A stretch of DNA of 64,000 nt from Serratia sp. M24T3. GTDB lineage: Bacteria; Pseudomonadota; Gammaproteobacteria; Enterobacterales; Enterobacteriaceae. This document shows positions 8,971-18,602 of this stretch, in pieces. The notes under the pieces are model-generated. The model did no database searches. It was not told where the DNA came from and worked only from the letters and a program-made list of their open reading frames with translations. Position 1 is the stretch's first letter; each line of letters begins with the position of its first letter. The DNA is taken from positions 186,001-250,000 of the forward strand of contig NZ_AJHJ01000004.1 of NCBI RefSeq assembly GCF_000257645.1, in the 5' to 3' direction. Position numbers and translations under genes: made by a program.

Positions 8971-10401
8971 ATGCAGGTTTTACATGTTTGTTCCGAGCTG
9001 TTTCCTCTGTTGAAAACTGGCGGTCTTGCTGACGTTGCCGGCGCTTTGCCCGCCGCGCAAATTGCCGAGGGGGATGACGTTCGAGTGCTGATTCCTGCTT
9101 TTCCCGATGTCAAAAAAGGCATGGGTGAAACGCAGTTAGTCGCCTCCATAGACACCTTCGCCGGCCACGTAGACCTGCGTTTTGCTCTCTACAACGGGGT
9201 AGGGATCTATCTGATCGATACTCCTTATCTCTACAACCGGCCCGGCAGCCCGTATCACGATCAGTCCTCCAACGCATATGTAGACAACCATTTGCGGTTT
9301 GGCCTGTTGAGCTGGATCGCCTGCGAGCTGGCGTGTGGGCTTGACCCTCATTGGAAGCCGGAAGTGGTTCATTCCCACGACTGGCATGCCGGTTTAACTT
9401 CGGCCTACATTGTTGCTCGCGGGCGTCCGGCAAAAACAGTATTTACTGTTCACAACCTGGCGTTTCAGGGGCTGTTTTTTGCTCAGCATCTGGCCGAATT
9501 ACAGCTGCCAGCCGAGTTTTTCCAGATGCGCGGCCTCGAATTTTACGGGCAGATTTCCTTCCTCAAGGCCGGGCTGTTCTATTCTGATCACGTCACTACG
9601 GTCAGCCCGACCTATGCCAAAGAGATCACTCAACCGGCATTTGGTTACGGCATGGAATCACTGCTGCTTGAGCGGCTTAGCGAAGGCAAGCTGACCGGGA
9701 TCCTCAACGGGGTTGACGAGGCCATTTGGGAACCTAAAACCGACGTGCTGTTGTCCGCGCGTTACAGCGCCGATGACTTGCGCGCCAAGGCAATCAACAA
9801 AGCTTATTTACAACGCGCCATGGGGCTTGACGTGGACGACTCGCGGCTGGTTTTTGCCGTGGTGAGCCGTCTGACCAGCCAGAAAGGGCTGGATTTGGTG
9901 CTCGAAGGATTACCCGAGCTGCTCGAGCAAGGCGGGCAACTGGCGGTGTTGGGCGCGGGTGATGCTGTGCTGCAACAGGCGTTTTTGGCCGCGGCGGCAG
10001 ACCATCCCGGACAAGTCGGCGTTCAGCTGGGTTATCACGAAGCTTTTTCACACCGCATTATCGCCGGTGCCGACGTCATCATGGTGCCGAGCCGGTTTGA
10101 GCCGTGCGGATTAACGCAACTTTATGGTTTGAAATACGGCACTTTGCCGCTGGTGCGCCGCACTGGGGGACTCGCCGATACCGTTGTTGATTGTGCGCTG
10201 GAAAACCTGGCCGATGGCACAGCCAGTGGATTTGTATTTGAAGAAAGCACCGGAAAGTCGCTAAGTAATGCGATCCGCCGTGCCTTCGTGCTGTGGAGTC
10301 GTCCGAAACATTGGCGGCACGTTCAGCATCATGCAATGGGAATTGATTTTGGTTGGAAAGTAGCTGCGCAGGCTTATAAGAGCCTTTATCAACGGCTTTG
10401 A
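8971..10401 (+). CDS. glgA: Glycogen synthase GlgA (ADP-glucose)
   Basis: GT5 glucosyltransferase that extends alpha-1,4 chains from ADP-glucose. 476 residues (E. coli 477). The N-terminal ADP-glucose loop [10 protein letters not shown] (about 13-22), HSHDWHAGL, and the C-terminal catalytic [17 protein letters not shown] (about 374-390) with [10 protein letters not shown] are all present. AGGAG lies 5 bases before the ATG. It follows an 83-bp gap after glgC with no clear terminator and belongs to the same operon. Confidence 0.97.
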   Translation: MQVLHVCSELFPLLKTGGLADVAGALPAAQIAEGDDVRVLIPAFPDVKKGMGETQLVASIDTFAGHVDLRFALYNGVGIYLIDTPYLYNRPGSPYHDQSSNAYVDNHLRFGLLSWIACELACGLDPHWKPEVVHSHDWHAGLTSAYIVARGRPAKTVFTVHNLAFQGLFFAQHLAELQLPAEFFQMRGLEFYGQISFLKAGLFYSDHVTTVSPTYAKEITQPAFGYGMESLLLERLSEGKLTGILNGVDEAIWEPKTDVLLSARYSADDLRAKAINKAYLQRAMGLDVDDSRLVFAVVSRLTSQKGLDLVLEGLPELLEQGGQLAVLGAGDAVLQQAFLAAAADHPGQVGVQLGYHEAFSHRIIAGADVIMVPSRFEPCGLTQLYGLKYGTLPLVRRTGGLADTVVDCALENLADGTASGFVFEESTGKSLSNAIRRAFVLWSRPKHWRHVQHHAMGIDFGWKVAAQAYKSLYQRL

Positions 10402-10430
10402 ACCACAAACATAATTGGGAACGTAACGCT

Positions 10431-12878
10431 ATGACTTCACCGATTAACTATACTTCGCCGACTGTCAGCGTCGATGCACTTAAGCATTCCATCGCTTATA
10501 AGCTAATGTTTATTCTTGGGAAGGACCCTTCCGTTGCCAACCAGCATGACTGGCTGAACGCCACGCTATTTGCCGTTCGCGACCGCATGGTCGAGCGCTG
10601 GCTGCGTTCGAATCGGCATCAGCTTTCCCAGGATGTGCGGCAGGTTTACTATCTTTCCATGGAGTTCCTGATTGGCCGAACGTTATCCAATGCGCTGCTG
10701 TCGATGGGAATTTACGATGATATCAAACAGGCACTCGACGAGATGGGCCTGGATCTGGAAGAGTTGATTGGCGAGGAAAATGACCCTGGCCTCGGCAACG
10801 GCGGTTTAGGGCGTCTGGCAGCCTGTTTCCTGGATTCACTGGCTACGCTGGCGCTACCTGGGCGCGGTTACGGCATCCGTTATGAATACGGGATGTTCGC
10901 GCAAAATATTGTTAACGGTGAGCAGCGCGAGTCGCCGGACTACTGGCTGGAATATGGTAATCCGTGGGAGTTTCAGCGCTATAATACTCGCTACAAAGTG
11001 CGCTTTGGCGGACGTTTGCAGCATGAAGGCTCCAAGACACGCTGGCTGGAAACCGAAGAAGTCGTGGCGGTCGCCTACGATCAGGTCATTCCCGGTTTCG
11101 ATACCGATGCCACCAATACATTAAGGCTGTGGGGCGCGCAGGCCAGTAATGAAATTAATCTTGGTAAGTTTAATCAGGGCGATTACTTTGCTGCGGTAGA
11201 AGATAAAAACCATTCAGAAAACGTGTCGCGAGTGCTCTATCCCGATGACTCGACCTATTCTGGCCGCGAGCTGCGTTTGCGTCAGGAATATTTCCTGGTC
11301 TCCGCCACGGTGCAGGACATTCTGGTCCGCCATTACAATACCCACAAAACCTTCGACAATCTGGCCGATAAAATCTCTATCCACCTGAATGACACCCACC
11401 CGGTGCTGTCGATCCCCGAGTTGATGCGCCTGCTGATTGACGATCACAAGGTCAGCTGGCTGTCGGCGTGGGACACGGTAAGTCGCGTGTTTTCTTACAC
11501 TAACCACACGCTGATGACCGAGGCGCTGGAAACCTGGCCGGTAGACATGCTCGGCAAGATCCTGCCGCGTCATTTGCAGATCATTTTTGAAATCAATGAA
11601 CACTTCCTCAATCATGTTGAAGAGGTGCTGCCAGGGGACAACGCAATGAAATCGCGCGTGTCGATCATTGATGAAAACAACGGTCGCAAGGTGCGTATGG
11701 CGTGGTTGGCGGTTATTGCCAGCCATAAAGTCAACGGTGTCTCGGCGCTGCATTCGGATTTGATGGTCAAATCGCTGTTTGCCGATTTCGCCAGGATCTA
11801 TCCTGATCGCTTCTGCAATATGACCAACGGCGTGACGCCGCGTCGCTGGCTTGGGCTGGCTAACAAACCACTATCTGCGCTGCTCGATGACGCGATTGGC
11901 CACACTTGGCGCACCGATCTCAGCCAGCTGGCGGAGCTGAAGCAGGACATTGACTATCCGAGTTTCCTGAAAGCATTGCAGAAAGCCAAGTACGAAAATA
12001 AAAAACGTCTGGCCGCTTATGTTGGCGAGAAACTTGAGGTGGTTATCGATCCTCACAGCCTGTTCGACGTGCAGATCAAGCGTATTCACGAGTACAAACG
12101 CCAATTGCTGAACGTGCTGCACGTGATTACCCGCTATAACCGGATTATTGACGATCCCGAGGCTAATTTTGTGCCGCGCACGGTGATCTTCGCCGGTAAA
12201 GCCGCCTCTGCATATTATGCCGCCAAGCAGATCATTCATTTGATCAACGACGTGGCGACGGTGATCAACAACGATCCGCGCACCCAGCATAAGCTGAAAG
12301 TGGTGTTTATTCCGAACTACAGCGTCAGTCTGGCTCAGCTGATTATTCCGGCGGCCGATCTTTCCGAGCAAATTTCACTGGCGGGCACTGAGGCGTCGGG
12401 CACCAGTAACATGAAGTTTGCCCTCAACGGAGCGCTGACCATTGGTACGCTTGACGGTGCCAACGTCGAGATGCTGGAGCACGTCGGCGAGGAGAATATC
12501 TTTATCTTTGGCAACACCACGCCGGAGGTTGAAGCGCTGCGGCAAAATGGCTACAACCCGCATGATTATTACGATAATGACCCAGAGCTGCACAAAGTCC
12601 TGACGCAGATTGCCACCGGAGTTTTCAGTCCGACCGATCCGCGCCGTTATCACAACCTGTTCGATAGCCTGGTTAACCTTGGCGATCACTATCAGCTGCT
12701 GGCGGATTATCGCAGCTATGTCGATACGCAAGATAAGGTCGACGAGCTGTATCAACAGCAGGACGAATGGTCACGCCGGGCGCTGCTGAATATTGCCAAC
12801 ATGGGATATTTCTCGTCAGACCGAACAATCAGTGAATATGCGGAGAAAATTTGGAATATTAAGCCGGTGAAGCTTTGA
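10431..12878 (+). CDS. glgP: Glycogen phosphorylase GlgP
   Basis: PLP-dependent GT35 enzyme that releases glucose-1-phosphate from glycogen ends. 815 residues, the same as E. coli GlgP. Conserved [34 protein letters not shown] and the PLP-lysine segment [14 protein letters not shown] are visible. The ATG at 10431 (MTSPIN) matches the E. coli start; an in-frame ATG at 10398 would run into the glgA end. Last gene of the glg operon, followed immediately by a terminator. A paralogue, malP, lies at 18603. Confidence 0.97.
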   Translation: MTSPINYTSPTVSVDALKHSIAYKLMFILGKDPSVANQHDWLNATLFAVRDRMVERWLRSNRHQLSQDVRQVYYLSMEFLIGRTLSNALLSMGIYDDIKQALDEMGLDLEELIGEENDPGLGNGGLGRLAACFLDSLATLALPGRGYGIRYEYGMFAQNIVNGEQRESPDYWLEYGNPWEFQRYNTRYKVRFGGRLQHEGSKTRWLETEEVVAVAYDQVIPGFDTDATNTLRLWGAQASNEINLGKFNQGDYFAAVEDKNHSENVSRVLYPDDSTYSGRELRLRQEYFLVSATVQDILVRHYNTHKTFDNLADKISIHLNDTHPVLSIPELMRLLIDDHKVSWLSAWDTVSRVFSYTNHTLMTEALETWPVDMLGKILPRHLQIIFEINEHFLNHVEEVLPGDNAMKSRVSIIDENNGRKVRMAWLAVIASHKVNGVSALHSDLMVKSLFADFARIYPDRFCNMTNGVTPRRWLGLANKPLSALLDDAIGHTWRTDLSQLAELKQDIDYPSFLKALQKAKYENKKRLAAYVGEKLEVVIDPHSLFDVQIKRIHEYKRQLLNVLHVITRYNRIIDDPEANFVPRTVIFAGKAASAYYAAKQIIHLINDVATVINNDPRTQHKLKVVFIPNYSVSLAQLIIPAADLSEQISLAGTEASGTSNMKFALNGALTIGTLDGANVEMLEHVGEENIFIFGNTTPEVEALRQNGYNPHDYYDNDPELHKVLTQIATGVFSPTDPRRYHNLFDSLVNLGDHYQLLADYRSYVDTQDKVDELYQQQDEWSRRALLNIANMGYFSSDRTISEYAEKIWNIKPVKL

Positions 12879-12888
12879 TGAAGGGATA

Positions 12889-12913
12889 GGGGCTTTTTAG
12901 AAGCCCCTTTTTT
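12889..12913 (+). terminator. Rho-independent terminator of the glg operon
   Basis: A 7-bp stem GGGGCTT (12889-12895) / AAGCCCC (12901-12907), a 5-nt loop and six T (12908-12913), 10 bp after the glgP stop. It lies between convergent glgP and glpD. The T tract is on the glgP side only. Confidence 0.93.
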
Positions 12914-12927
12914 CCAGAAATCGAATC

Positions 12928-14439
12928 TTATGACGCCAGTGACAGGCCTTTACGCTGCTGCGCGTTATTTTTCAGCCATTCGGCCACACGCGCCTGCTCA
13001 GGCTTGGTGAGCCACATCCCCAGCTTGGTACGACGCCAAATTGCATCATCCAGCTCGACAACCCACTCTTTCTCAACCAGATAGCGTAGCTCGGCCTCAT
13101 ACAGTTCATGACCGAAATTTTCACCCAGCGAAGCAATTCCGGTCGATCCTTCAAGGATCAGATCGGTCTGGCTGCCGTAGGTGCGAGCATAACGAAGCGC
13201 CAGAGACTCTGAGAGCCAGCTGTAACGACGGCGCAGTTCAATGGCGTAGCCGTCGCGATCACCGTTGATGTTACCGCCCGGCAGAACGCCATTTTTGGTC
13301 CAGGCAGGACCGGCGTTAGGGTAATATTTCGACAGTTTCTCCATCGCGTGTTCGGCCAGTTTACGATAGGTGGTCAACTTGCCGCCGAAAATAGACAGCA
13401 GTGGAGCCTTACCCTGTTCGTCATGCACGTCCAAAGTGTAGTCGCGAGTGATCTTCTGGGCAGAGTCCGATTCGTCATCACACAGCGGACGCACGCCAGA
13501 ATAGGTCCAGACAATGTCTTCTTTGGTCAGCTGCTTTTTAAAGTAGCTGTTGTAAATTTTCAGCAAATAGTCGACTTCTTCGTCGTCGATTTTGACGCTT
13601 TTCGGGTCGCCGTGATATTCCACGTCAGTGGTACCGATAATCGAAAATTCATCCATCCACGGAATCACGAAGGCAATTCGGTTGTCTTCGTTTTGCAGGA
13701 TATAAGACTGCTGTTCGGTATGCACGCGTGGCACCACAATATGGCTGCCTTTAATCAGGCGAATACCATAAGGCGATTTCAGCTTCAGGCCGTCATCAAA
13801 CAGCTGTTTGACCCACGGACCCGCGGCGTTGACCAAACCTTTGGCCCGGAAGGTAAAGGTCTTGCCGGTATCAATTTCCTGCGCTTCAACCATCCACAGA
13901 CCGTTTTCGCGCCATGCGCGATTAACACGGGTGCGAGTACGAATTTCACCGCCGCGCTCTTCGACTTCCTGAGCATTCAGTACCACCAGACGAGCATCAT
14001 CGACCCAGCAGTCAGAATATTCGAAACCGCGAGTAATCTCAGGCTTCAGCACGGAATTTTCGCCAAATTTCAGGCTGTTACTGCCTTGCAGACTGGTGCG
14101 TTTACCCAAATGGTCGTACATAAACAAACCGATGCGGATCATCCAGGCTGGGCGCAGATGTGGCTGATGCGGCAGGCGGAAACGCATAGGGAAGGCGATG
14201 TGCGGCGCTAATTTCAGCAGAACTTCACGTTCAGCCAGCGCTTCGCTGACCAGACGGAATTCGTAATGCTCAAGATAGCGCAAACCGCCATGGATGAGTT
14301 TAGTACTGGCCGAAGAGGTCGCGCAAGCCAAGTCTTGCGCTTCAAGCAGCAAGACAGACAGCCCACGGCCAGCCGCATCTGCTGCGATACCGGCGCCGTT
14401 GATGCCGCCACCGATTACGATCAAGTCTTTGGTTTCCAC
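12928..14439 (-). CDS. glpD: Aerobic glycerol-3-phosphate dehydrogenase GlpD
   Basis: Membrane-associated FAD enzyme that oxidises sn-glycerol-3-phosphate to dihydroxyacetone phosphate and feeds quinones. The 503-residue length matches E. coli (501). The FAD loop DLIVIGGGINGAGIA (residues 5-19), TSSASTKLIHGGLRYLE, and the C-terminal GGKLTTYRKLAEHAMEKL are visible. I chose the GTG at 14439 because GGAGGAAG lies 7 bases upstream and the protein then begins VETKDL as in E. coli; a further in-frame start at 14523 would overlap the promoter. Expression should be controlled by GlpR and CRP (see upstream sites). Confidence 0.97.
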   Translation of the reverse strand: METKDLIVIGGGINGAGIAADAAGRGLSVLLLEAQDLACATSSASTKLIHGGLRYLEHYEFRLVSEALAEREVLLKLAPHIAFPMRFRLPHQPHLRPAWMIRIGLFMYDHLGKRTSLQGSNSLKFGENSVLKPEITRGFEYSDCWVDDARLVVLNAQEVEERGGEIRTRTRVNRAWRENGLWMVEAQEIDTGKTFTFRAKGLVNAAGPWVKQLFDDGLKLKSPYGIRLIKGSHIVVPRVHTEQQSYILQNEDNRIAFVIPWMDEFSIIGTTDVEYHGDPKSVKIDDEEVDYLLKIYNSYFKKQLTKEDIVWTYSGVRPLCDDESDSAQKITRDYTLDVHDEQGKAPLLSIFGGKLTTYRKLAEHAMEKLSKYYPNAGPAWTKNGVLPGGNINGDRDGYAIELRRRYSWLSESLALRYARTYGSQTDLILEGSTGIASLGENFGHELYEAELRYLVEKEWVVELDDAIWRRTKLGMWLTKPEQARVAEWLKNNAQQRKGLSLAS

Positions 14440-14473
14440 GTCATCTTCCTCCAAATGTTCGCAATAGCTCTTT

Positions 14474-14493
14474 AATGTTCGTTTTCGCTCATT
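14474..14493. promoter_or_regulatory. GlpR operator of glpD
   Basis: AATGTTCGTTTTCGCTCATT is a near-palindrome matching the GlpR operator pattern (WATGTTCG, centre, CGAACATW with two changes). It lies immediately downstream of the predicted glpD -10, where a bound repressor would block transcription start. The repressor gene glpR lies 250 bp away. Confidence 0.7.
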
Positions 14494-14523
14494 AGTGTAA
14501 TCGATAACCAACAAACAAGCCAA
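14494..14523 (-). promoter_or_regulatory. Predicted sigma-70 promoter of glpD
   Basis: On the minus strand: -35 TTGGCT (14523-14518), an 18-nt spacer, and -10 TACACT (14499-14494). The start site would fall near 14487, inside the GlpR operator. Confidence 0.55.
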
Positions 14524-14549
14524 GAGTTAACCAAATAAAAACATTCATG

Positions 14550-14565
14550 CGTGATGCAGGTAACA
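14550..14565. promoter_or_regulatory. Candidate CRP site upstream of glpD
   Basis: CGTGA, six bases, TAACA (on the minus strand TGTTA-N6-TCACG) resembles TGTGA-N6-TCACA with two changes. The centre is about 70 bp upstream of the predicted glpD start, a class I spacing. glpD is CRP-activated in E. coli. Confidence 0.45.
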
Positions 14566-14706
14566 TTTTTAACCTGAATTAAAGGGGGATACAGCAAATC
14601 GCGGGTAAAAGCTCATCTGATTTTTCGTTATTGCGCGTTTAGAGGAGAGGTAAGGATGGCGGAAAGTGAATATGAACGCAGTTTTAGGGCTGGGATTGAT
14701 TATAAC

Positions 14707-14733
14707 GCCGGGAAGCGGAGAAGGTTTCCCGGC
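14707..14733 (-). terminator. Hairpin downstream of glpR
   Basis: GCCGGGAA (14707-14714) and TTCCCGGC (14726-14733) form a perfect 8-bp stem 7 bp after the glpR stop. The downstream side on the minus strand is GTTATAATC, not a clean T tract, so it is a probable rather than certain terminator. Confidence 0.55.
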
Positions 14734-14739
14734 AGATTA

Positions 14740-15498
14740 TTAGCAGAGTTCTAGCTGAACTTCATACTTGCTGATCAGCGCCATCACGCTTTCTGGCGGT
14801 TTCTGATCGGTAAACATGTAATCGATCAGGCTCATATTGCCAAGGTTTACCATGGCGTTACGACCGAATTTGGAATGGTCGGTAACCAACATCACATTGC
14901 GCGAGTTTTCAATTATTGCACGCTTGATTCGCGCCTCATGATAGTCGAATTCGAGCAACGAACCGTCCATATCAATGCCGCTAATCCCCAGAATGCCGTA
15001 GTCGAGACGAAACTGAGAGATAAAATCTAGCGTCGCTTCGCCCATAATGCCACCGTCACGGCTGCGAACTTCACCGCCAGCCAGCAAAATGCGGAAATCT
15101 TCTTTTGGGCTCAGCAGCGTTGCGACGTTGAGATTATTGGTAACAATACGCAAGTCTTGATGGTCGAGCAGGGCATGAGCCACCGCTTCCGGAGTGGTCC
15201 CAATATCGATAAAAAGCGTTGAGCCGTCAGGGATTTGCGAGGCAACGCGGGCAGCAATGCGCGCTTTTTGATCTGACCACATGACTTTTCGGTCGGTGTA
15301 CGCGGCATTGACTGAGCTGGAAGGCAGAGCAGCACCGCCGTGGTGGCGATGAATTTTATTCTGCTCGGCCAAATCGTTGAGGTCACGACGAATCGTTTGC
15401 GGGCTGACGGCAAAATGCTCGACCAGCTCTTCCGTGCTGACATAGCTTTGCTGGCGCACCAGTTCGACAATGGCGTTATGTCGTTGTGTTTGTTTCAC
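14740..15498 (-). CDS. glpR: Glycerol-3-phosphate regulon repressor GlpR
   Basis: DeoR-family repressor that releases its operators on binding glycerol-3-phosphate. 252 residues, equal to E. coli. An N-terminal winged helix-turn-helix (residues 5-57, RHNAIVELVRQQSYVSTEEL then QTIRRDLNDL) is followed by the DeoR sensor domain (DIGTTPEAVAHAL, VTDHSKFGRNAMV). It lies 9 bp after glpG and is cotranscribed with it. It should act on the operator at 14474-14493. Confidence 0.96.
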   Translation of the reverse strand: MKQTQRHNAIVELVRQQSYVSTEELVEHFAVSPQTIRRDLNDLAEQNKIHRHHGGAALPSSSVNAAYTDRKVMWSDQKARIAARVASQIPDGSTLFIDIGTTPEAVAHALLDHQDLRIVTNNLNVATLLSPKEDFRILLAGGEVRSRDGGIMGEATLDFISQFRLDYGILGISGIDMDGSLLEFDYHEARIKRAIIENSRNVMLVTDHSKFGRNAMVNLGNMSLIDYMFTDQKPPESVMALISKYEVQLELC

Positions 15499-15507
15499 CT
15501 AATTCCC

Positions 15508-16344
15508 CTAAGTGCGTTTTTCGCGCGGTGTGCGCGTATCGCAAAAGGCCATGATAAGTCCCACGACCAGACCAAAAACATGAGCGGCATTGGCGATTGC
15601 GAGGCCCATCACATTAAAGTATCCCAACACCAGCCAGGCAACAGAAAAAATCATTAGCCCACGCGGCAGGGCGAGGCCCTTTTCGGGTTTTAATTCGCCG
15701 GTCAGCCAGACGTAGCCCATTAGCGCGTAGACCACGCCCGAGAGGCCACCAAACAAAATACCGCTGAAAATAGATTGGCCCCAACCGCTGAGCAAAGCAG
15801 AAATCAGCGCGATGGTGAACAGCTTCCCGCTGCCGAGAAGTTTTTCAACCGGACCGCCAAGATACCACCACCACATCAGGTTAAAGAGAATGTGCAGCAG
15901 TGAGAAATGCAGAAATGCCGGAGTAAACCAGCGCCATAGCTCAAAATACTGGCTGCGGTCGGCAGGCCAGGACAGCCAGGCCATTACGGTTTGGTCACCG
16001 TAAATCTGCTGCAGGATAAAGACTGCAATGCAGATAAAAATAACCGCCATAGTCAGCGGACCAGCCTGACTGCGGATCCGCTGCCAGTAAGAATAGTGTT
16101 CGTAGTTCAGTTTGGTTTGAGTACTTCCGGTATGCCAACTTGCGGCCTGATAACGCGGGTTTAAAGGATCCTTGATAAACATTGCCAGCTCGGCTTCGAC
16201 AAAGTCGAGTTTAGAATCATCCTCAAGCCAGATTTGGACTTCCTGCCCCTCGTGTTTCACCTGCAAGGGGGTGTGGTGTGTTGCCATGTAATCGACAAAT
16301 GCCTGCGCCATGCGGGGGTTAGACAGGCTTAAAACTCTTATCAT
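15508..16344 (-). CDS. glpG: Rhomboid intramembrane serine protease GlpG
   Basis: Cleaves transmembrane substrates within the inner membrane. 278 residues (E. coli 276). A soluble N-terminal domain (1-70) precedes six membrane helices. The catalytic serine is in [12 protein letters not shown] (Ser202) and the histidine in [11 protein letters not shown] (His255); the [15 protein letters not shown] loop is present. In E. coli the order is glpE-glpG-glpR in one operon. Here glpE is 1.8 kb away behind an opposed acyltransferase gene, so glpG-glpR needs its own promoter in 16345-16962; a TATAAT on the minus strand at 16440-16435 is a weak candidate. Confidence 0.96.
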   Translation of the reverse strand: MIRVLSLSNPRMAQAFVDYMATHHTPLQVKHEGQEVQIWLEDDSKLDFVEAELAMFIKDPLNPRYQAASWHTGSTQTKLNYEHYSYWQRIRSQAGPLTMAVIFICIAVFILQQIYGDQTVMAWLSWPADRSQYFELWRWFTPAFLHFSLLHILFNLMWWWYLGGPVEKLLGSGKLFTIALISALLSGWGQSIFSGILFGGLSGVVYALMGYVWLTGELKPEKGLALPRGLMIFSVAWLVLGYFNVMGLAIANAAHVFGLVVGLIMAFCDTRTPREKRT

Positions 16345-16962
16345 AATGTTCAGCTAGCCCTGTAATCATTTGATTTTATGTGAATATCATACCCTAAAGC
16401 GCAAATGGATTTTACCCCCTTCTGCACTTGGTTGATTATAACGTCAGCGGCCTTCGGTGTATGCCAGATAAGTGACTATAAATGTTCCAGTGAAGACTTG
16501 AAAAATCGGGTAATGGGATAGTTAAAGTCTGAATTTAACTGCTCGGCTTAGCTAAATTTTCAGATAAATAGGATTTTATGCCAATTAATTTTAGATCGTT
16601 TTATGAGCTCATAAGCTATATTCGTCTTAAATAACGATTTGTAATAGATGAAAATTACGTGATTTATCTAATTAATTAAATTGGTTAATGATTGACGGTA
16701 ATTAAAATTCCTAATGCTCTGATATTGTGTATGTCAATGCTGCTTTGGAGAGAATATTCATGTAATTAGTTTAAAGTATCTAATGGATTTTTTAATTTAT
16801 TTATTTACCTTGAATATCATGCGCTTATTTTTATTTGGTTGTAAATTTTAAGAGTAATCGGAATAAGTTTAAAGAAATCCAGAGGTTTGATTAAATTAAA
16901 TTGCTGCGATATGTTTTTAATTCGAAAATTTAACGCATCTATTTAATTAAAGAGCACCCATT
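16345..16962. other. 618-bp AT-rich gap without a recognisable gene
   Basis: Strongly AT-rich, especially 16560-16960, unlike its neighbours. No open frame of useful length, no RNA gene and no repeat that I can recognise. It must hold the promoter of glpG-glpR (minus) and of the acyltransferase gene (plus). Such DNA is a typical H-NS target, but that is inference. Confidence 0.6.
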
Positions 16963-18039
16963 ATGAAACATATTCGTACCCTCGATGGTGTTCGCGGGTT
17001 TGCCGTGATTATCGTTATGCTTTTTCATTTGGAAATTCCCGGGTTCTCTTTGGGTTGGGTTGGCGTGCCGCTTTTCTTTTGTCTGTCAGGCTTCTTAATT
17101 ACAGGTATTTTACTTGAACAGAAACAGCAGCCTTTTAAAGAATATCTAGGAGGCTTTTTACTGAATAGACTGTTAAGAATATTTCCACTTTTCTATGCCT
17201 ATTTATTAGTAAATTATCTTTTCCTGAAAGCTACTGGCCAATCTGCTGCAGGCTACATCTGGTTTATCCTCTACCTGCAAAATTTATATATTGGCATAAC
17301 CGGCACCACGCCAGGGTTTGTTATCCAGACATGGTCATTGGCCGCAGAGGAGCAGTTTTATTGGCTGTGGCCATTGGCAATTTTCTTCCTGAAAGAAAGA
17401 GTTATGGTTAAAGTCTTTATTCCACTCATTATATTTTCTTTATTGGCGCGATCTTTTATTTATCATGCATCCGGTAATAATCCTTATATGTTCAATGCGA
17501 CATTATTAAGCTGCACTGACGCTTTAATTCTTGGGGCTCTGTTTGCCAAAATTAAAGACTATAAGTCTGCACCTCGTGTTGCCTTCTGGATGTTGCTCGC
17601 AGGTATTGCGTTGTCTGCCTATGCTGTCATAACCACAGGCCTGAGCGCATTCTGGTTACCCTCCGGTTGGGTGGGAAAATGCGGTTATCTTCCAACCTCG
17701 ATGGCAATGGTTTTCACCGCTATTATCTTCTATGTTTATCATTGGGATAAACATGCAATCTCCAATCCATTGGCGCGCGTGTTGGAAAACAAATTTCTGG
17801 TTTATACGGGGAAAATAAGTTACGGGCTTTATATGTGGCACCTGGCCTGTTTTTTTGCCATCACGGTGATTGGCAGAAAATTCGGTGTAGATAATCATAG
17901 CTTAATATTTTTTATTATTGCCTTGCTATTCACTTATTTAGTGTCAACATTGTCGTATTATCTGTTTGAAGTCCACTTCCTCAAATTAAAGAGAAAAGCG
18001 CGCAGAACAGTAACGAGTCCCAATGGAATAGTTTTATAA
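16963..18039 (+). CDS. Acyltransferase 3 family membrane protein (OafA/YrhL-like)
   Basis: 358 residues with about ten hydrophobic segments. The opening IRTLDGVRGFAVIIVMLFH, with its RG and H, and the motif FCLSGFLITGIL are the hallmarks of integral-membrane acyltransferase 3 proteins, which transfer acetyl or other acyl groups to sugars of O-antigen, capsule or other glycans. WSLAAEEQFYWLWPL (about 125-140) is another family motif. The substrate cannot be told from sequence. Coding DNA is more AT-rich than the flanks and the gene interrupts the conserved glpE-glpG-glpR cluster in opposite orientation, so horizontal gain is likely. Confidence 0.9.
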   Translation: MKHIRTLDGVRGFAVIIVMLFHLEIPGFSLGWVGVPLFFCLSGFLITGILLEQKQQPFKEYLGGFLLNRLLRIFPLFYAYLLVNYLFLKATGQSAAGYIWFILYLQNLYIGITGTTPGFVIQTWSLAAEEQFYWLWPLAIFFLKERVMVKVFIPLIIFSLLARSFIYHASGNNPYMFNATLLSCTDALILGALFAKIKDYKSAPRVAFWMLLAGIALSAYAVITTGLSAFWLPSGWVGKCGYLPTSMAMVFTAIIFYVYHWDKHAISNPLARVLENKFLVYTGKISYGLYMWHLACFFAITVIGRKFGVDNHSLIFFIIALLFTYLVSTLSYYLFEVHFLKLKRKARRTVTSPNGIVL

Positions 18040-18054
18040 TTCGTTATTTATTAA

Positions 18055-18103
18055 CTTGGGCTGCTAATGAAAATCGCTGATATTTCAATAAAAGCAGCCC
18101 GAG
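18055..18103. terminator. Long hairpin between convergent acyltransferase and glpE
   Basis: CTTGGGCTGCT (18055-18065) pairs with AGCAGCCCGAG (18093-18103) over 11 bp with one G-T pair. The 27-nt interior contains TGAAA and TTTCA, which can pair further. It lies between the ends of two convergent genes. No strong T tract, so bidirectional termination is probable but unproven. Confidence 0.45.
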
Positions 18104-18125
18104 TAAAGGAATTCTTAAACGAATA

Positions 18126-18446
18126 TTAGGCCTCTACGTCCTGTGGGAACGCTTTAGACCAGGCATCAAATCCGCCGTCCACGCTATAGACCGCATCAAA
18201 CCCCTGAGTTAATAGATACTGAGCTGCACTGCGGCTGCTGATGCCGTGATAACACATCACCATCACTGGAGTGGTCGATTCGGTCTGCTGCATGAATGCG
18301 CCGATGCTTTCGTTGCTTAAATGGAAAGCTCCCAGAGCATGAGCGTTGTTAAAGCTCTGAATGTCACGGATATCAACCATCACTGCGCCACCCTCTTTCA
18401 GGCGGTTGTGGGCCTGCTCAACGCTGATTGCTTCAAACTGTTCCAT
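18126..18446 (-). CDS. glpE: Thiosulfate sulfurtransferase GlpE
   Basis: Single-domain rhodanese that transfers sulfur from thiosulfate to cyanide or thioredoxin. 106 residues (E. coli 108). The active-site loop [15 protein letters not shown] with Cys65 and the N-terminal VMVDIRD segment are present. It starts at 18446, divergent from malP. In E. coli it heads the glpEGR operon; here it is cut off from glpG by the acyltransferase gene. Confidence 0.95.
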   Translation of the reverse strand: MEQFEAISVEQAHNRLKEGGAVMVDIRDIQSFNNAHALGAFHLSNESIGAFMQQTESTTPVMVMCYHGISSRSAAQYLLTQGFDAVYSVDGGFDAWSKAFPQDVEA

Positions 18447-18602
18447 GCTGCTTCTAGCCTCGTGATGACGGTTACCGTCAGTTAAAAATATTCGCCTCTA
18501 TTGTAAACAAATTTCCGCTAATGGGTTTATAAATAATAGGTGCTTACCTACCTGTTTTCGCCATTCGTTTTGAATATGCTCACCAAGGATAGAGATTGCC
18601 CT

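Noticed and set aside
13348-14211. 287-codon open frame antisense to glpD
   Set aside because: Fully inside glpD on the opposite strand, His/Gln/Phe-rich shadow composition.
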